This document shows, piece after piece, positions 7,462-15,302 of a stretch of 18,553 nucleotides of DNA. The stretch covers positions 1-18,553 of the forward strand of contig CABQEV010000032.1 of NCBI GenBank assembly GCA_902463265.1, written 5' to 3'. How positions within the stretch are numbered: position 1 is the first letter of the stretch; each line of letters starts with the position of its first letter. The notes under the pieces are model-generated. The model was given only the letters and a program-made list of their open reading frames with translations, had not been told where the DNA came from and did not search any database. Both the position numbers and the translations under genes were made by a program. The stretch is from UMGS1889 sp900556055 (GTDB lineage: Bacteria > Bacillota > Clostridia > Oscillospirales > Ruminococcaceae).

Positions 7462-7487
7462 GCCGCCCCATTATTATATGGAGCGGC
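7462..7487 (-). terminator. Intrinsic terminator of the cyclase-helicase-membrane protein unit
   Basis: On the minus strand, GCCGCTCC pairs with GGGGCGGC (one G-U pair) and the stem extends by two A-T pairs into an AT-rich loop. It is followed by ATTTTGT. It lies about 30 bases after the stop codon at 7519 and before the atp promoter, insulating the two units. Confidence 0.8.
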
Positions 7488-7518
7488 GGGGGATTTATTT
7501 TGTTCAGCGGAAAAATTA

Positions 7519-8355
7519 TCAGCCCTCCGCCTCCGCCCGTCTTGACAGCAGGCTTGCCATTGCGGCGAGGACCATTCCCGATGCGGATATCTTCACAGCC
7601 GACCGTGCGACCGAAACGAGCAGAACTCCTCCCAGCCCGCCGATGACAGCTCCTGCCGCCCACATGACCGCAGCGATGCCGAGCGTCAGCGCAAGCTGAG
7701 CCGCCTCCGCTTTGAATGTGTTTCCGCCGATGCGTTCCCTTGCCTGACCCAGCGTGCAGAAATATGCCGCTCCCATCACGGGCGCATAGACAGGCAGCAG
7801 CGAATATCCCGAAAGCTCCAGCATCCATATGACAGCCGCTATGAGTATCATCAGGCGGAACGAGGCTCTTTCAAACCTGCTCTTCCCCGACATCTTCCTT
7901 ATCACGGCAAACATCGCCGCCGATATCAGCAGCTGCGGGATATGCATTATCAGCGCTGTTTTCAGGCTTTCGTTCAGCAGCAATGCGCCGTACATCAGCG
8001 CCGTATCTATGATCATGATGCCGAAAACGGCAGCCGCAAACACTGCGGATATCCCGAAAAAGCCTGCATTTCCGAAAATGTTCGGACGTTTTTCCGCAGT
8101 TTCTTCGGATTTTGTAAAATTCCTGCCGATATCGGCTTTGCAGCCATCGAATATCTCGTCGGGGATATCTGCATCGGACTGTATCTCCGCCGTTTTATCC
8201 GCATTGTTATATTGAAATCCTATCGTGATATCGCCGTCGGCAAGGGTGTTTTCATCGATCCTGCGGAACGTGTCGAACATTACCGATATCCTGCGGACGA
8301 TATCCTCATAGCTGTCGGGCGAAATATCCGACAGCGTGCAGACAAATTTTTTCAT
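7519..8355 (-). CDS. Membrane protein of unknown function
   Basis: I do not recognise this 278-residue protein. The first 95 residues are soluble and acidic, with no motif I can name. The rest is strongly hydrophobic, with probable membrane segments at about 98-126, 131-152, 166-200 (two) and 219-255, and the glycine-rich AGAVIGGLGG near 234-243. It ends in a short charged tail (SRRAEAEG). Its ATG lies two bases after the helicase TGA (TGA-GC-ATG), so it is almost certainly translated by coupling to the helicase. The only visible ribosome-binding sequence (AAAAGG) is modest. It is the last gene before the terminator at 7462-7487. Confidence 0.85.
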   Translation of the reverse strand: MKKFVCTLSDISPDSYEDIVRRISVMFDTFRRIDENTLADGDITIGFQYNNADKTAEIQSDADIPDEIFDGCKADIGRNFTKSEETAEKRPNIFGNAGFFGISAVFAAAVFGIMIIDTALMYGALLLNESLKTALIMHIPQLLISAAMFAVIRKMSGKSRFERASFRLMILIAAVIWMLELSGYSLLPVYAPVMGAAYFCTLGQARERIGGNTFKAEAAQLALTLGIAAVMWAAGAVIGGLGGVLLVSVARSAVKISASGMVLAAMASLLSRRAEAEG

Positions 8356-8357
8356 GC

Positions 8358-10070
8358 TCAGCCTTTTCTTCTGAACGACTTGTGACGGTCGTTTCTTCTG
8401 TTATCGTTTCTGCCGTCATTCCTGCGGGGATCGTTTCTGCGGCGGCTGTCCTGCTTGTACGGTCTGCCGCTGCGGTCGTTTTTGCGTCCCTCGTAAAGCT
8501 TGACGGTGACACGCTGACCGTTTATCTTTCCGCCAGACATGGACTTTATGACGTGCTCCTTGTCCTCCTCGGGGACTTCAACTGTCGTGAACTTGTCGTA
8601 AATATCTATCTTTCCGAAGGATTTGCCGGACATTCCCGTAGCGTCGGCAAGTGCGCCGATGATGAAATTCGGTGCGATGCCTGCCGAGCGTCCTGCGGAT
8701 ATCTCGACCTTGACGGTCTTTACCTCGCCGCCCGCTGCATTTCTTACGGGACGTGAGCGCACAAGGTCGGGGATATTTCTCATTTCATCGCCCATCTTCA
8801 TTCCGAGGAGAGCCGCTGCGATATCCTCAGCCGAAAGCCCTGTTTCGCCGATAAGCGAAGCCAGCTGCTCCTTGTATGCCTCGTATCTGCCTGCTTCAAT
8901 ACCTGCCGACAGCTTTTCCGCCAGCTTTTCGGAGCGTGCCTTAACTATGTCGTCCCTTGTGGGAAGCTCACGCTCGGAGATATCCGCCTTGACAAATCTC
9001 GCAAGCTCTTTAAGCTCGTGTATCTGCCTTCTGCCGCCTGCGAGGGTGTATGCGCAGCCTGTTTTGCCCGCACGTCCCGTTCTGCCTATCCTGTGGATAT
9101 AATACTCGTTATCCTGCGGGATATCGTAGTTGAACACTGCATCTATGCCGTCAATGTCTATTCCTCTTGCTGCCACGTCCGTTGCGATAAGAATGTTTAT
9201 CCTGCCCGATTTGAATGCATTAAGAGTCTGCGTTCTGCTCTGCTGCTTCATATCGCCGTGGAGTCCCGCCGCACGGAATCCCTTTGACACAAGAGAATCC
9301 GTCAGCTCATCGACCATTTTCTTTGTGTTGCAGAAAACCATAGACAGCTTAGGCTCAAGGGATCTCAGCAGAAGAACGAGAGCGTCCGTCTTTCTTCCCA
9401 TCGGCACATCATAATAGTACTGCTCAACGCTTTCGACCGTCATCGACTTTGATGCCGCCTTTATCAGCACGGGGTCATTCTGGAAGCGGTCTGTTATCGC
9501 CATTATCTCGGGCGGCATAGTCGCCGAGAAAAGCACGGTCTGACGCTCCTCGGGGACGCTCACGAGGATATCCTCTATATCCTCACGGAATCCCATATCG
9601 AGCATTTCGTCCGCCTCATCGAGAATGACAGTCTTCAGCTGTTCGAGATGCAGAGTATGTCTTCTTAGATGATCCATTATTCTTCCGGGCGTGCCGACTA
9701 CTATGTTCACGCCTCTTTTAAGGTCGGTTATCTGCCTTTCGATATTTGCGCCGCCGTATATAGCGCACGCTTTTACCCACGGGCAGTATGCGGAGAATTT
9801 GTTTATCTCTGCGCACGCCTGCATCGCAAGCTCTCTTGTCGGGCACATGACCAGCACCTGAACTCCCTTTCTGTCCCTGTCAATGCTGTTTACGGCAGGC
9901 AGACCGAATGCTGCGGTCTTTCCCGTTCCCGTATGCGACTTTCCTATGAGGTCACGCCCCGAAAGCATCACGGGGATAGCCTGCGACTGGATATCCGTTG
10001 CCTCCGCAAATCCCATATCCTCGACTGCCTTTAATATTTCGGGGGAAAGCCCCAGTTCGCTGAAATTCAT
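8358..10070 (-). CDS. DEAD-box RNA helicase with DbpA-type C-terminal domain
   Basis: This 570-residue ATP-dependent RNA helicase resembles CsdA/DeaD, enzymes that remodel rRNA and mRNA structure. All core motifs are present: Q motif near 27-30, motif I SHTGTGKT (45-52), PTREL (77-81), TPGR (127-130), DEAD (151-154), SAT (182-184), ARGID (301-305) and HRIGRTGR (326-333). A DbpA/RRM-like RNA-binding domain follows at about 452-527. The tail (530-570) is very basic, with repeated RRND units. The start is uncertain: ATG 10070 matches the family start MNFSELGLS, but the only good Shine-Dalgarno (AAAGGA) is 13 bases away and better spaced for the TTG codons at 10076 or 10079. A long hairpin precedes the gene. 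Confidence 0.95.
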   Translation of the reverse strand: MNFSELGLSPEILKAVEDMGFAEATDIQSQAIPVMLSGRDLIGKSHTGTGKTAAFGLPAVNSIDRDRKGVQVLVMCPTRELAMQACAEINKFSAYCPWVKACAIYGGANIERQITDLKRGVNIVVGTPGRIMDHLRRHTLHLEQLKTVILDEADEMLDMGFREDIEDILVSVPEERQTVLFSATMPPEIMAITDRFQNDPVLIKAASKSMTVESVEQYYYDVPMGRKTDALVLLLRSLEPKLSMVFCNTKKMVDELTDSLVSKGFRAAGLHGDMKQQSRTQTLNAFKSGRINILIATDVAARGIDIDGIDAVFNYDIPQDNEYYIHRIGRTGRAGKTGCAYTLAGGRRQIHELKELARFVKADISERELPTRDDIVKARSEKLAEKLSAGIEAGRYEAYKEQLASLIGETGLSAEDIAAALLGMKMGDEMRNIPDLVRSRPVRNAAGGEVKTVKVEISAGRSAGIAPNFIIGALADATGMSGKSFGKIDIYDKFTTVEVPEEDKEHVIKSMSGGKINGQRVTVKLYEGRKNDRSGRPYKQDSRRRNDPRRNDGRNDNRRNDRHKSFRRKG

Positions 10071-10100
10071 AATCAACAAAAGTTCCTTTCAAAATTATAA

Positions 10101-10152
10101 GGCGTGACGGACGGGATCCGTACAGAATTTTCGTGATCCCGTGCCGCACGCC
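10101..10152 (-). terminator. Long hairpin between the cyclase and the helicase genes
   Basis: Arms 10101-10118 and 10135-10152 pair over 18 positions with a short internal mismatch (GGCGTG with CACGCC outside, ACGGGATC with GATCCCGT inside). On the minus strand it is followed by TTATAATTTT and then at once by the helicase ribosome-binding site. It begins only four bases after the cyclase stop codon. No promoter fits between it and the helicase start, so it is probably a partial terminator, attenuator or RNA control structure rather than a complete stop. Confidence 0.55.
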
Positions 10153-10156
10153 TGTT

Positions 10157-11227
10157 TTATTTATCTTTACATACCACGCAGTTCTTGCCGCTGCCCTTGC
10201 CGATATAAAGCCGCCTGTCCGCAGCCGCTATCACCTGCTCCGACCGCTGATCGTGACAATCCTCGGCAGCTGCTGCGCCGAAGGTCATGGTTATCCTCGG
10301 GTGATCCGTGCCGAAGCAGAAATCCTTCCGCTCTACCGCACTGCGTATCTTCTCCGCATAATCCGCCGCCTCACCGAGCGTTCCGCCGCAGAAAAGAATG
10401 AGTATCTCCTCGCCGCCCCATCTGCATACGCATGCCGTTTCGGGGATATTCTCCCTTATTATCTCCGAGACAGCAGTAAGCACCTCATCGCCCGAATTAT
10501 GGCCGTAGGTATCGTTCACCGACTTGAAATTGTCGATATCTCCGAGTATCAGGGAATAGCCTCTGCCCGCATTGTCCGCAAGCACCTCGTACATTCTGCG
10601 CCTGTTCATCAGCCCTGTCAGCGGATCTGTCCCTGCGAGATTTCTGAGAGTTTCATTTTGCTCGCTGAGCATCTCCTGCTGCCTTTTTATATTCGAGCTG
10701 AACATCACCGAGAGGATTATCAGCATCAGGAACGCCGTAAATGCGTTGAAGAAATAAGCTGCACGCTCCATGGAAATGTCGATATCCGGATACAGAGGAC
10801 TGATGCTCATCATCAGCGCCCTTACTCCGATGTAAATGAGCGCAAGGAACGCAGAAACGCCCATTGCACGCTTTTTTGATATCGACGGCCAATAGAACAT
10901 CAGCGGCACAAGGCACATTACATAAAGCGCAAAACCGCTGTTCCAGCCGACCAGTATCGTTGCTGCGACGGCGTGTACGGTTATCTCCGAAACGATCACA
11001 GCAATATATTTTTCGGAGCTTATTCTGTCGGCACGGAGGAAAAGAGCGAAATACATTCCGACGCTTATCACATTGAATATGATGAGCGGAACTATCTGCA
11101 TAACGATGAACATCAGCAGAAAAATGCCGTGAACAAAGCTGCACGCTCCCAGAAGAAGCGCATAAATGCCCTCGGGTTTCATATTTATCAGCCTGTCAAG
11201 CAGAGAAGAAGACGATCTTGTTTCCAT
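10157..11227 (-). CDS. Membrane-anchored diguanylate cyclase (GGDEF domain)
   Basis: The 356-residue protein makes the second messenger c-di-GMP from two GTP. The N-terminal half has about six hydrophobic segments (roughly 20-40, 42-64, 75-95, 99-113, 121-140 and 158-178). A short linker leads to a GGDEF domain from about residue 199, with TDPLTGLMNRR (200-210), the metal-binding GDIDNFKSVNDTYGH (229-243) and the active-site loop GGEEI at 271-275. Glu in third place is allowed in active enzymes; Ile instead of Phe in fifth place is less common. The RxxD inhibitory site expected five residues before the loop is absent. The start at 11227 has only a weak upstream site (GTGAG). First gene of a unit with the helicase. 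Confidence 0.92.
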   Translation of the reverse strand: METRSSSSLLDRLINMKPEGIYALLLGACSFVHGIFLLMFIVMQIVPLIIFNVISVGMYFALFLRADRISSEKYIAVIVSEITVHAVAATILVGWNSGFALYVMCLVPLMFYWPSISKKRAMGVSAFLALIYIGVRALMMSISPLYPDIDISMERAAYFFNAFTAFLMLIILSVMFSSNIKRQQEMLSEQNETLRNLAGTDPLTGLMNRRRMYEVLADNAGRGYSLILGDIDNFKSVNDTYGHNSGDEVLTAVSEIIRENIPETACVCRWGGEEILILFCGGTLGEAADYAEKIRSAVERKDFCFGTDHPRITMTFGAAAAEDCHDQRSEQVIAAADRRLYIGKGSGKNCVVCKDK

Positions 11228-11272
11228 TTATGTCATCTCACTTTATATTTGTATATAAAAGATTTATTTTTT

Positions 11273-11301
11273 ATTATATCACAAGCGCAGAATAAAATCA
11301 A
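11273..11301 (-). promoter_or_regulatory. Sigma-A promoter of the cyclase-helicase unit
   Basis: Minus-strand -35 TTGATT (11296-11301), a 17-base spacer and -10 TATAAT (11273-11278). Transcription would start near 11266, about 39 bases before the cyclase ATG. It faces away from the promoter at 11401-11429, forming a divergent pair about 100 bases apart. Confidence 0.82.
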
Positions 11302-11400
11302 GTGCAGGCGGCGGCTTTTTTCGCCGAACGGGAAATTTCTCCCCACCGTATCGATCGGGATATGCACACCCGCTCCCATTTTATGTGTATATACAGCCGC

Positions 11401-11429
11401 TTGTAAATCACCGGCGGTTATGCTATAAT
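11401..11429 (+). promoter_or_regulatory. Sigma-A promoter of the U32-like gene
   Basis: -35 TTGTAA (11401-11406), a 17-base spacer and -10 TATAAT (11424-11429) preceded by the extended -10 TG. The start of transcription would be near 11436, some 35 bases before the ATG at 11471. Confidence 0.82.
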
Positions 11430-11470
11430 GGATAAAAAAGTGCGTTATCCCAAAGTGAGGTGAATATCAC

Positions 11471-12382
11471 ATGGAGAGCATGCCGAAGGAAACGGCATAT
11501 TACCATCTTCCCGGCTTATTTGAATTTTACGGGCTTTACAGCGTTTTCCTGCCGCTTTTCCGCCGTCACAGGGAATATTTTTACGATTGGTGCGATATAG
11601 GCTCGGTATACGGCGCACCTGCCGACTGCATATGGGGCGGCGGACGTGTCGGCTTCGGCGAACATGATCCGCGGGACGTGCTTGCGCTCATGCGTGAATA
11701 CGGCATATCGTCACGGCTGACATTCAGCAATTCCCTGCTGACAGAAGAGCATCTCACCGACAGGAAATGCAATGCATTATGCAGGCTTTTCGCCGAAAGC
11801 GGCAGCCCGCAGAACGGTGTCATAATCCATTCCGATCTGCTGCTGGGATACCTGAAAAGGAATTATCCGAACCTGTATTTTGTGTCATCGACAACAAAGG
11901 TCCTGACCGATATCGGAGAATATGCAGCCGAAGCGGACCGTGAGGACTTTCTGTATGCCGTGCCGGATTTCCGTCTGAACAACAGGTATGACCTGCTCGG
12001 GACGCTGAATGCAAAACAGCGTGAAAAGACGGAATTTCTCTGCAACGAATGCTGCTCTATCGGCTGCAAAGACAGGAAGCGGTGCTATGAGAACGTCAGC
12101 CGCAAAAATCTCGGCGAGGACTGCCCCGACCACGTCTGCGCCGCACCCGATGCCGGCAGCGGATATCTGTTTTCCAAGGCGATGAAAAATCCGTCGTTTA
12201 TCGGCATAAGCGAGATACAAAATATTTATCTCCCTATGGGATTTTCCAATTTCAAGATAGAAGGCAGAGGGCTTGGAAGCGCACTGATACTGGAATTTCT
12301 GCTTTACTATATGACAAAGCCCGAGCATTGGCTCGAAATCAGGGAGAATATTTATCTTGACAGCATGCTGGATCTGTTCTGA
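11471..12382 (+). CDS. Cysteine-rich protein related to the U32 peptidase family
   Basis: The 303-residue soluble protein looks like a distant U32 member (PrtC/UbiU/UbiV-like barrel). The clearest signs are FKIEGR at 261-266, a U32 hallmark, a central segment YFVSSTTKVL (136-145) like the family's strand pattern, and a cysteine cluster between them: Cys191, 194, 195, 199, 205, 218 and 223. In characterised U32 relatives four cysteines hold a 4Fe-4S cluster, so an Fe-S site is plausible here. The usual N-terminal U32 motifs are not obvious, and the protein is shorter than PrtC-type proteases. The start is supported by GAGGTG about eight bases upstream. It stands alone between two units, with its own promoter. 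Confidence 0.88.
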   Translation: MESMPKETAYYHLPGLFEFYGLYSVFLPLFRRHREYFYDWCDIGSVYGAPADCIWGGGRVGFGEHDPRDVLALMREYGISSRLTFSNSLLTEEHLTDRKCNALCRLFAESGSPQNGVIIHSDLLLGYLKRNYPNLYFVSSTTKVLTDIGEYAAEADREDFLYAVPDFRLNNRYDLLGTLNAKQREKTEFLCNECCSIGCKDRKRCYENVSRKNLGEDCPDHVCAAPDAGSGYLFSKAMKNPSFIGISEIQNIYLPMGFSNFKIEGRGLGSALILEFLLYYMTKPEHWLEIRENIYLDSMLDLF

Positions 12383-12396
12383 GCTGCGGCTACTTC

Positions 12397-12421
12397 GTGG
12401 AAACCCGTGAGGTGTCCCCGC
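12397..12421. repeat. Degenerate third copy of the hairpin repeat
   Basis: Fifteen bases after the U32-like stop codon the plus strand reads GTGGAAACCCGTGAGGTGTC then CCCGC. It aligns along its length with plus-strand copy 1 (158-183), with several substitutions and one missing A. The stem is no longer perfect. It supports the idea that this is a dispersed gene-end element, but the match is partial. Confidence 0.35.
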
Positions 12422-12469
12422 TTTAGGATTTCTTTATGGTTTTTATATGATTTCCTTATTTTTTGAGGA

Positions 12470-12475
12470 TATAAT
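12470..12475 (+). promoter_or_regulatory. Possible -10 box upstream of the ABC transporter operon
   Basis: A perfect TATAAT follows TGAGGA in a T-rich stretch, 31 bases before the ABC ATPase start. The -35 at 17 bases (ATGATT, 12447-12452) matches consensus at only three positions, so this is a tentative promoter. It may depend on an activator. Confidence 0.45.
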
Positions 12476-12506
12476 GTGTTTATCATCATCGTAAAGGAGA
12501 TTTTCT

Positions 12507-13415
12507 ATGGACTACGTTATGCGTACATACGGACTTACTAAGAAATATAAAAACAAAACAGTCCTCGACAGCGTTAATATAAATGTCAGAAAAGGCGATA
12601 TCTATGGTCTTATCGGCAGAAACGGCGCAGGCAAAACTACCCTCATCAAGCTCGCCGCAGGCATCGCTTCCCCATCAGGCGGATCTATCGAACTCTTCGG
12701 CAGCTCCGACCTTAATTTCCAGCGCCGCAGAATCGGCACTATAATCGAATACCCCGCCGTATACCCTACCCTCACAGCTAAACAAAATCTCGAGGTCTAC
12801 CGCAGACTTTACGGCATTCCCGACGAAAAAGCCGTAGACAGAATGCTCGATACCGTCGGACTTTCAGATACGGGACGCAAACCCGCAAAGGCTTTCTCCC
12901 TCGGTATGAAGCAGCGTCTCGGCATCGCCGCCGCACTCCTCGGAAATCCCGATCTTCTCCTGCTCGATGAACCTATCAACGGTCTTGACCCCGAAGGTAT
13001 CAGCGATATAAGAGAACTCCTCATCAGACTGAATTCCGAAAATAATATCACTATGCTGATATCAAGCCATATCCTCAGCGAATTGTCCAAAACCGCTACC
13101 TGCTACGGCGTTATAAGCGAGGGTCAGCTCGTTGAGGAAATAACCGCCGACGAACTCTCAGCCAACTGTAAAAGATGCCTGAAAATTACCGTCAGCGACC
13201 CGTCAAAGGCAAGCACAGTGCTTGAAAATGTCCTCGGAACAAGCAATTACGATATCCTCCCCGATAATATGATCCGCCTGTTCGATTACATCGACGAGAG
13301 CGGGAAAGTCGTAAAGGCACTCGTCGAAAACGGTGTTGATGTTAATGCCGCTGTCCCGTCAGGTGCGGATGCCGAGGAATATTTCCTCGAAAAAATGGGG
13401 GTTAAAAAGAAATGA
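12507..13415 (+). CDS. ABC transporter ATP-binding protein (bacitracin/lantibiotic type)
   Basis: The 302-residue ATPase powers the permease encoded next. Walker A GRNGAGKT is at 37-44, the signature SLGMKQR at 131-137, Walker B LLLLDEP at 150-156, the D-loop GLDP at 159-162 and the switch His188 in ISSH. The domain is followed by an about 85-residue C-terminal extension typical of BcrA-like proteins, so exported peptides or peptide antibiotics are possible substrates; the actual one is unknown. AAAGGAGA six bases before the ATG is a strong start signal. Its stop overlaps the permease ATG by four bases (ATGA). Leucine is coded mostly by CTC here, more than in neighbouring genes, a mild compositional difference. 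Confidence 0.94.
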   Translation: MDYVMRTYGLTKKYKNKTVLDSVNINVRKGDIYGLIGRNGAGKTTLIKLAAGIASPSGGSIELFGSSDLNFQRRRIGTIIEYPAVYPTLTAKQNLEVYRRLYGIPDEKAVDRMLDTVGLSDTGRKPAKAFSLGMKQRLGIAAALLGNPDLLLLDEPINGLDPEGISDIRELLIRLNSENNITMLISSHILSELSKTATCYGVISEGQLVEEITADELSANCKRCLKITVSDPSKASTVLENVLGTSNYDILPDNMIRLFDYIDESGKVVKALVENGVDVNAAVPSGADAEEYFLEKMGVKKK

Positions 13416-14344
13416 TAAATATGCTGAAAGCGGATATCTACAAAATGCTGCGCATGGTCAGCTTCCGCACACTCGTTATCGTCACGGCGGCTTTCTGCGT
13501 GCTTTCCGTTATTTTCATCAACTTCTCCGTCGGAATTACGCTCGAATATCAGGAGAAGCTCAGAAACGGCGAGATCACTTCGTCCGACGATTACACTGAT
13601 TACCAAGACAAGCTCGCCGCTGAGGTCGAGGACAGCTTTCAGCGTGGGCTGAAGGTCGGCTTTGAGGCGGGAATGCAGAGCAGTATCGACGTTTCCGAGG
13701 CGCAGTCGGGTCAGAAATTTGTCGATATGGATATCAGATACCCTACCGTGCTTGAAATGATGGCTGTCCCGCTGAACGGAAATATCATGCTCGCAATATT
13801 TGCCTGCATATTCACATCAATATTCATAACGGGCGAATTCGTCCACGGAACTATGAAAAACACAGCATCAAAGGGCTTTTCCAGGGCGCAGCTCTATCTC
13901 TCAAAGCTTGCGGTATGCATAATTTTTTCGCTTATGCTTATCCTCGTATATGAGCTTGCGATGTTTATATCAGCTTCCGTCATTTTCGATTTCGGGGATA
14001 TAAAAGATGCAAAGTCAACACAATATTTTGTGGGAACGCTTATGAGCCTTGTGCCGTATATTGCACTTGTCTGCTGCTCGGCGGCTCTGGCGTTCATTAT
14101 CCGGTCGGGCGGGGCAACGGCTGTCATAATCGTGTTCTGTATGTTCGGCGGCATCATCACGGAGCTGCTGAGCCAGTTTTTCAGGGCAGATCTTTCGTTC
14201 CTGTGGCTCGGCTCGGCACTTAACATCACATCGCAGTATGCCGACAAGGGACTTACCGCCATAGCTGCGGTGATAGCATCCGCAGTATACATCGCAGCTT
14301 CAACAGCCATCGGCATAGGTGTATTTTCGGGAAAGGATATCTGA
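13412..14344 (+). CDS. ABC-2 type transporter permease
   Basis: The 310-residue membrane partner of the preceding ATPase has six predicted helices: about 19-38, 122-141, 165-192, 204-229, 235-254 and 281-305. A charged extracytoplasmic region of about 80 residues lies between helices 1 and 2. After helix 2 comes EFVHGTMKNTASKGFSR (142-158), the coupling segment commonly seen in bacitracin- and lantibiotic-type ABC-2 permeases. The start overlaps the ATPase stop (ATGA) and so is translationally coupled. The histidine kinase ATG follows two bases after its TGA. Confidence 0.93.
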   Translation: MINMLKADIYKMLRMVSFRTLVIVTAAFCVLSVIFINFSVGITLEYQEKLRNGEITSSDDYTDYQDKLAAEVEDSFQRGLKVGFEAGMQSSIDVSEAQSGQKFVDMDIRYPTVLEMMAVPLNGNIMLAIFACIFTSIFITGEFVHGTMKNTASKGFSRAQLYLSKLAVCIIFSLMLILVYELAMFISASVIFDFGDIKDAKSTQYFVGTLMSLVPYIALVCCSAALAFIIRSGGATAVIIVFCMFGGIITELLSQFFRADLSFLWLGSALNITSQYADKGLTAIAAVIASAVYIAASTAIGIGVFSGKDI

Positions 14345-14346
14345 GC

Positions 14347-15300
14347 ATGAATTTAGCTGCTTTACTGCTGCTGACGGCGGCGGGCATCGTCATCATCATA
14401 CTTTCCACCGCACTGATCGCCGTGCGGAGCGAGGTGCGTTCGCTCTCCCGTCAGATAGAATTTATTTCGGAAAATGAGACGAACATTGAGGTGTCCTGCG
14501 GGTCGAAAAGCAAGAGCGTCAGAAAGCTCGCTTTGCAGATAAACACCCTGCTGAAGCACTATAAATCTACCGAAAGCGATATCGTAAGACAGAATAAGAA
14601 CTTCCGCCAGAACATCACCTCGATATCGCACGACCTAAGAACTCCGCTCACGGCTGCAAGCGGATATATCCAGATGCTGAACGGCGACATATCCGACGAA
14701 AAGCGGCGTGAATATGTCGATGTGATATCCAAGAAAATAAGCATGGTGCAGAAAATGCTTGAACAGCTCTTTGAATTTTCGAGGATAGAGGCGGACGAAT
14801 TCACCTTTGAAACGGAGCGCATCAACATAAACAACCTGCTCCGTGACGAGATAATCCTCTTTTTCGACAGATTTCAGGAACGCGGCATCGAGCCTGATAT
14901 CGACATTCCCGAGCGTCCGTGCTATATTTCGGGAAATGCGGATATGCTTGAACGCACCGTATCGAATATCGTAAACAACGCACTTACGCACGGTCACGGC
15001 GACCTTGCACTGAAAAGCGAGGAAAAGGACGGAAAATGCATCCTGACATTCAAAAACAGAACGGATACCGTGTCACAAAGCGATGTTTCGCAGGTCTTTG
15101 AGCGGTTTTACACGACCGATAAGTCGAGAAACAAGAAAACCACGGGGCTTGGGCTTTCCATAGCCAAAAAATTCACCGAAAAGATGGGCGGAAAAATATC
15201 GGCGGCTCTCGATGACGGATATTTCGTTATCCGCATAGAATTCCCGACCGTCAAAGCACCCGCCCCGATAGACGGCGGAAGATCCGTCAGATGGAGATAA
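14347..15300 (+). CDS. Sensor histidine kinase next to the ABC transporter
   Basis: The 317-residue kinase has a single N-terminal membrane helix (about 4-25), no extracytoplasmic sensor domain and a short linker. The phospho-acceptor box SISHDLRTPL has His95. The ATP-binding domain shows the N-box NIVNNALTHG (Asn207, Asn211), the F-box FERFYTTD (251-258) and the second glycine box TTGLGLSIAKK (265-275). The first glycine box (DxGxG) is replaced by FKNRTDT (235-241), a variant I associate with ABC-linked kinases. Such kinases usually sense through their transporter. AAGGA nine bases upstream supports the start. No response regulator gene is adjacent, which is unusual for this arrangement. Confidence 0.93.
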   Translation: MNLAALLLLTAAGIVIIILSTALIAVRSEVRSLSRQIEFISENETNIEVSCGSKSKSVRKLALQINTLLKHYKSTESDIVRQNKNFRQNITSISHDLRTPLTAASGYIQMLNGDISDEKRREYVDVISKKISMVQKMLEQLFEFSRIEADEFTFETERININNLLRDEIILFFDRFQERGIEPDIDIPERPCYISGNADMLERTVSNIVNNALTHGHGDLALKSEEKDGKCILTFKNRTDTVSQSDVSQVFERFYTTDKSRNKKTTGLGLSIAKKFTEKMGGKISAALDDGYFVIRIEFPTVKAPAPIDGGRSVRWR

Positions 15301-15302
15301 GC

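Noticed and set aside
7433..7828. 131-codon minus-strand frame overlapping the membrane protein gene
   Set aside because: Out-of-frame shadow of the 7519-8355 gene that also runs through its terminator.
12507..13415. Recent horizontal transfer of the ABC ATPase based on CTC-rich leucine codons
   Set aside because: The codon difference is mild, the gene is tightly coupled to a normally composed permease gene, and no mobile element flanks it.
15291..15302. ATG four codons upstream in the YgjP-like gene
   Set aside because: It would overlap the kinase gene. The ATG at 15303 has GGAG six bases upstream and repeats the neighbouring stop-GC-ATG junction.
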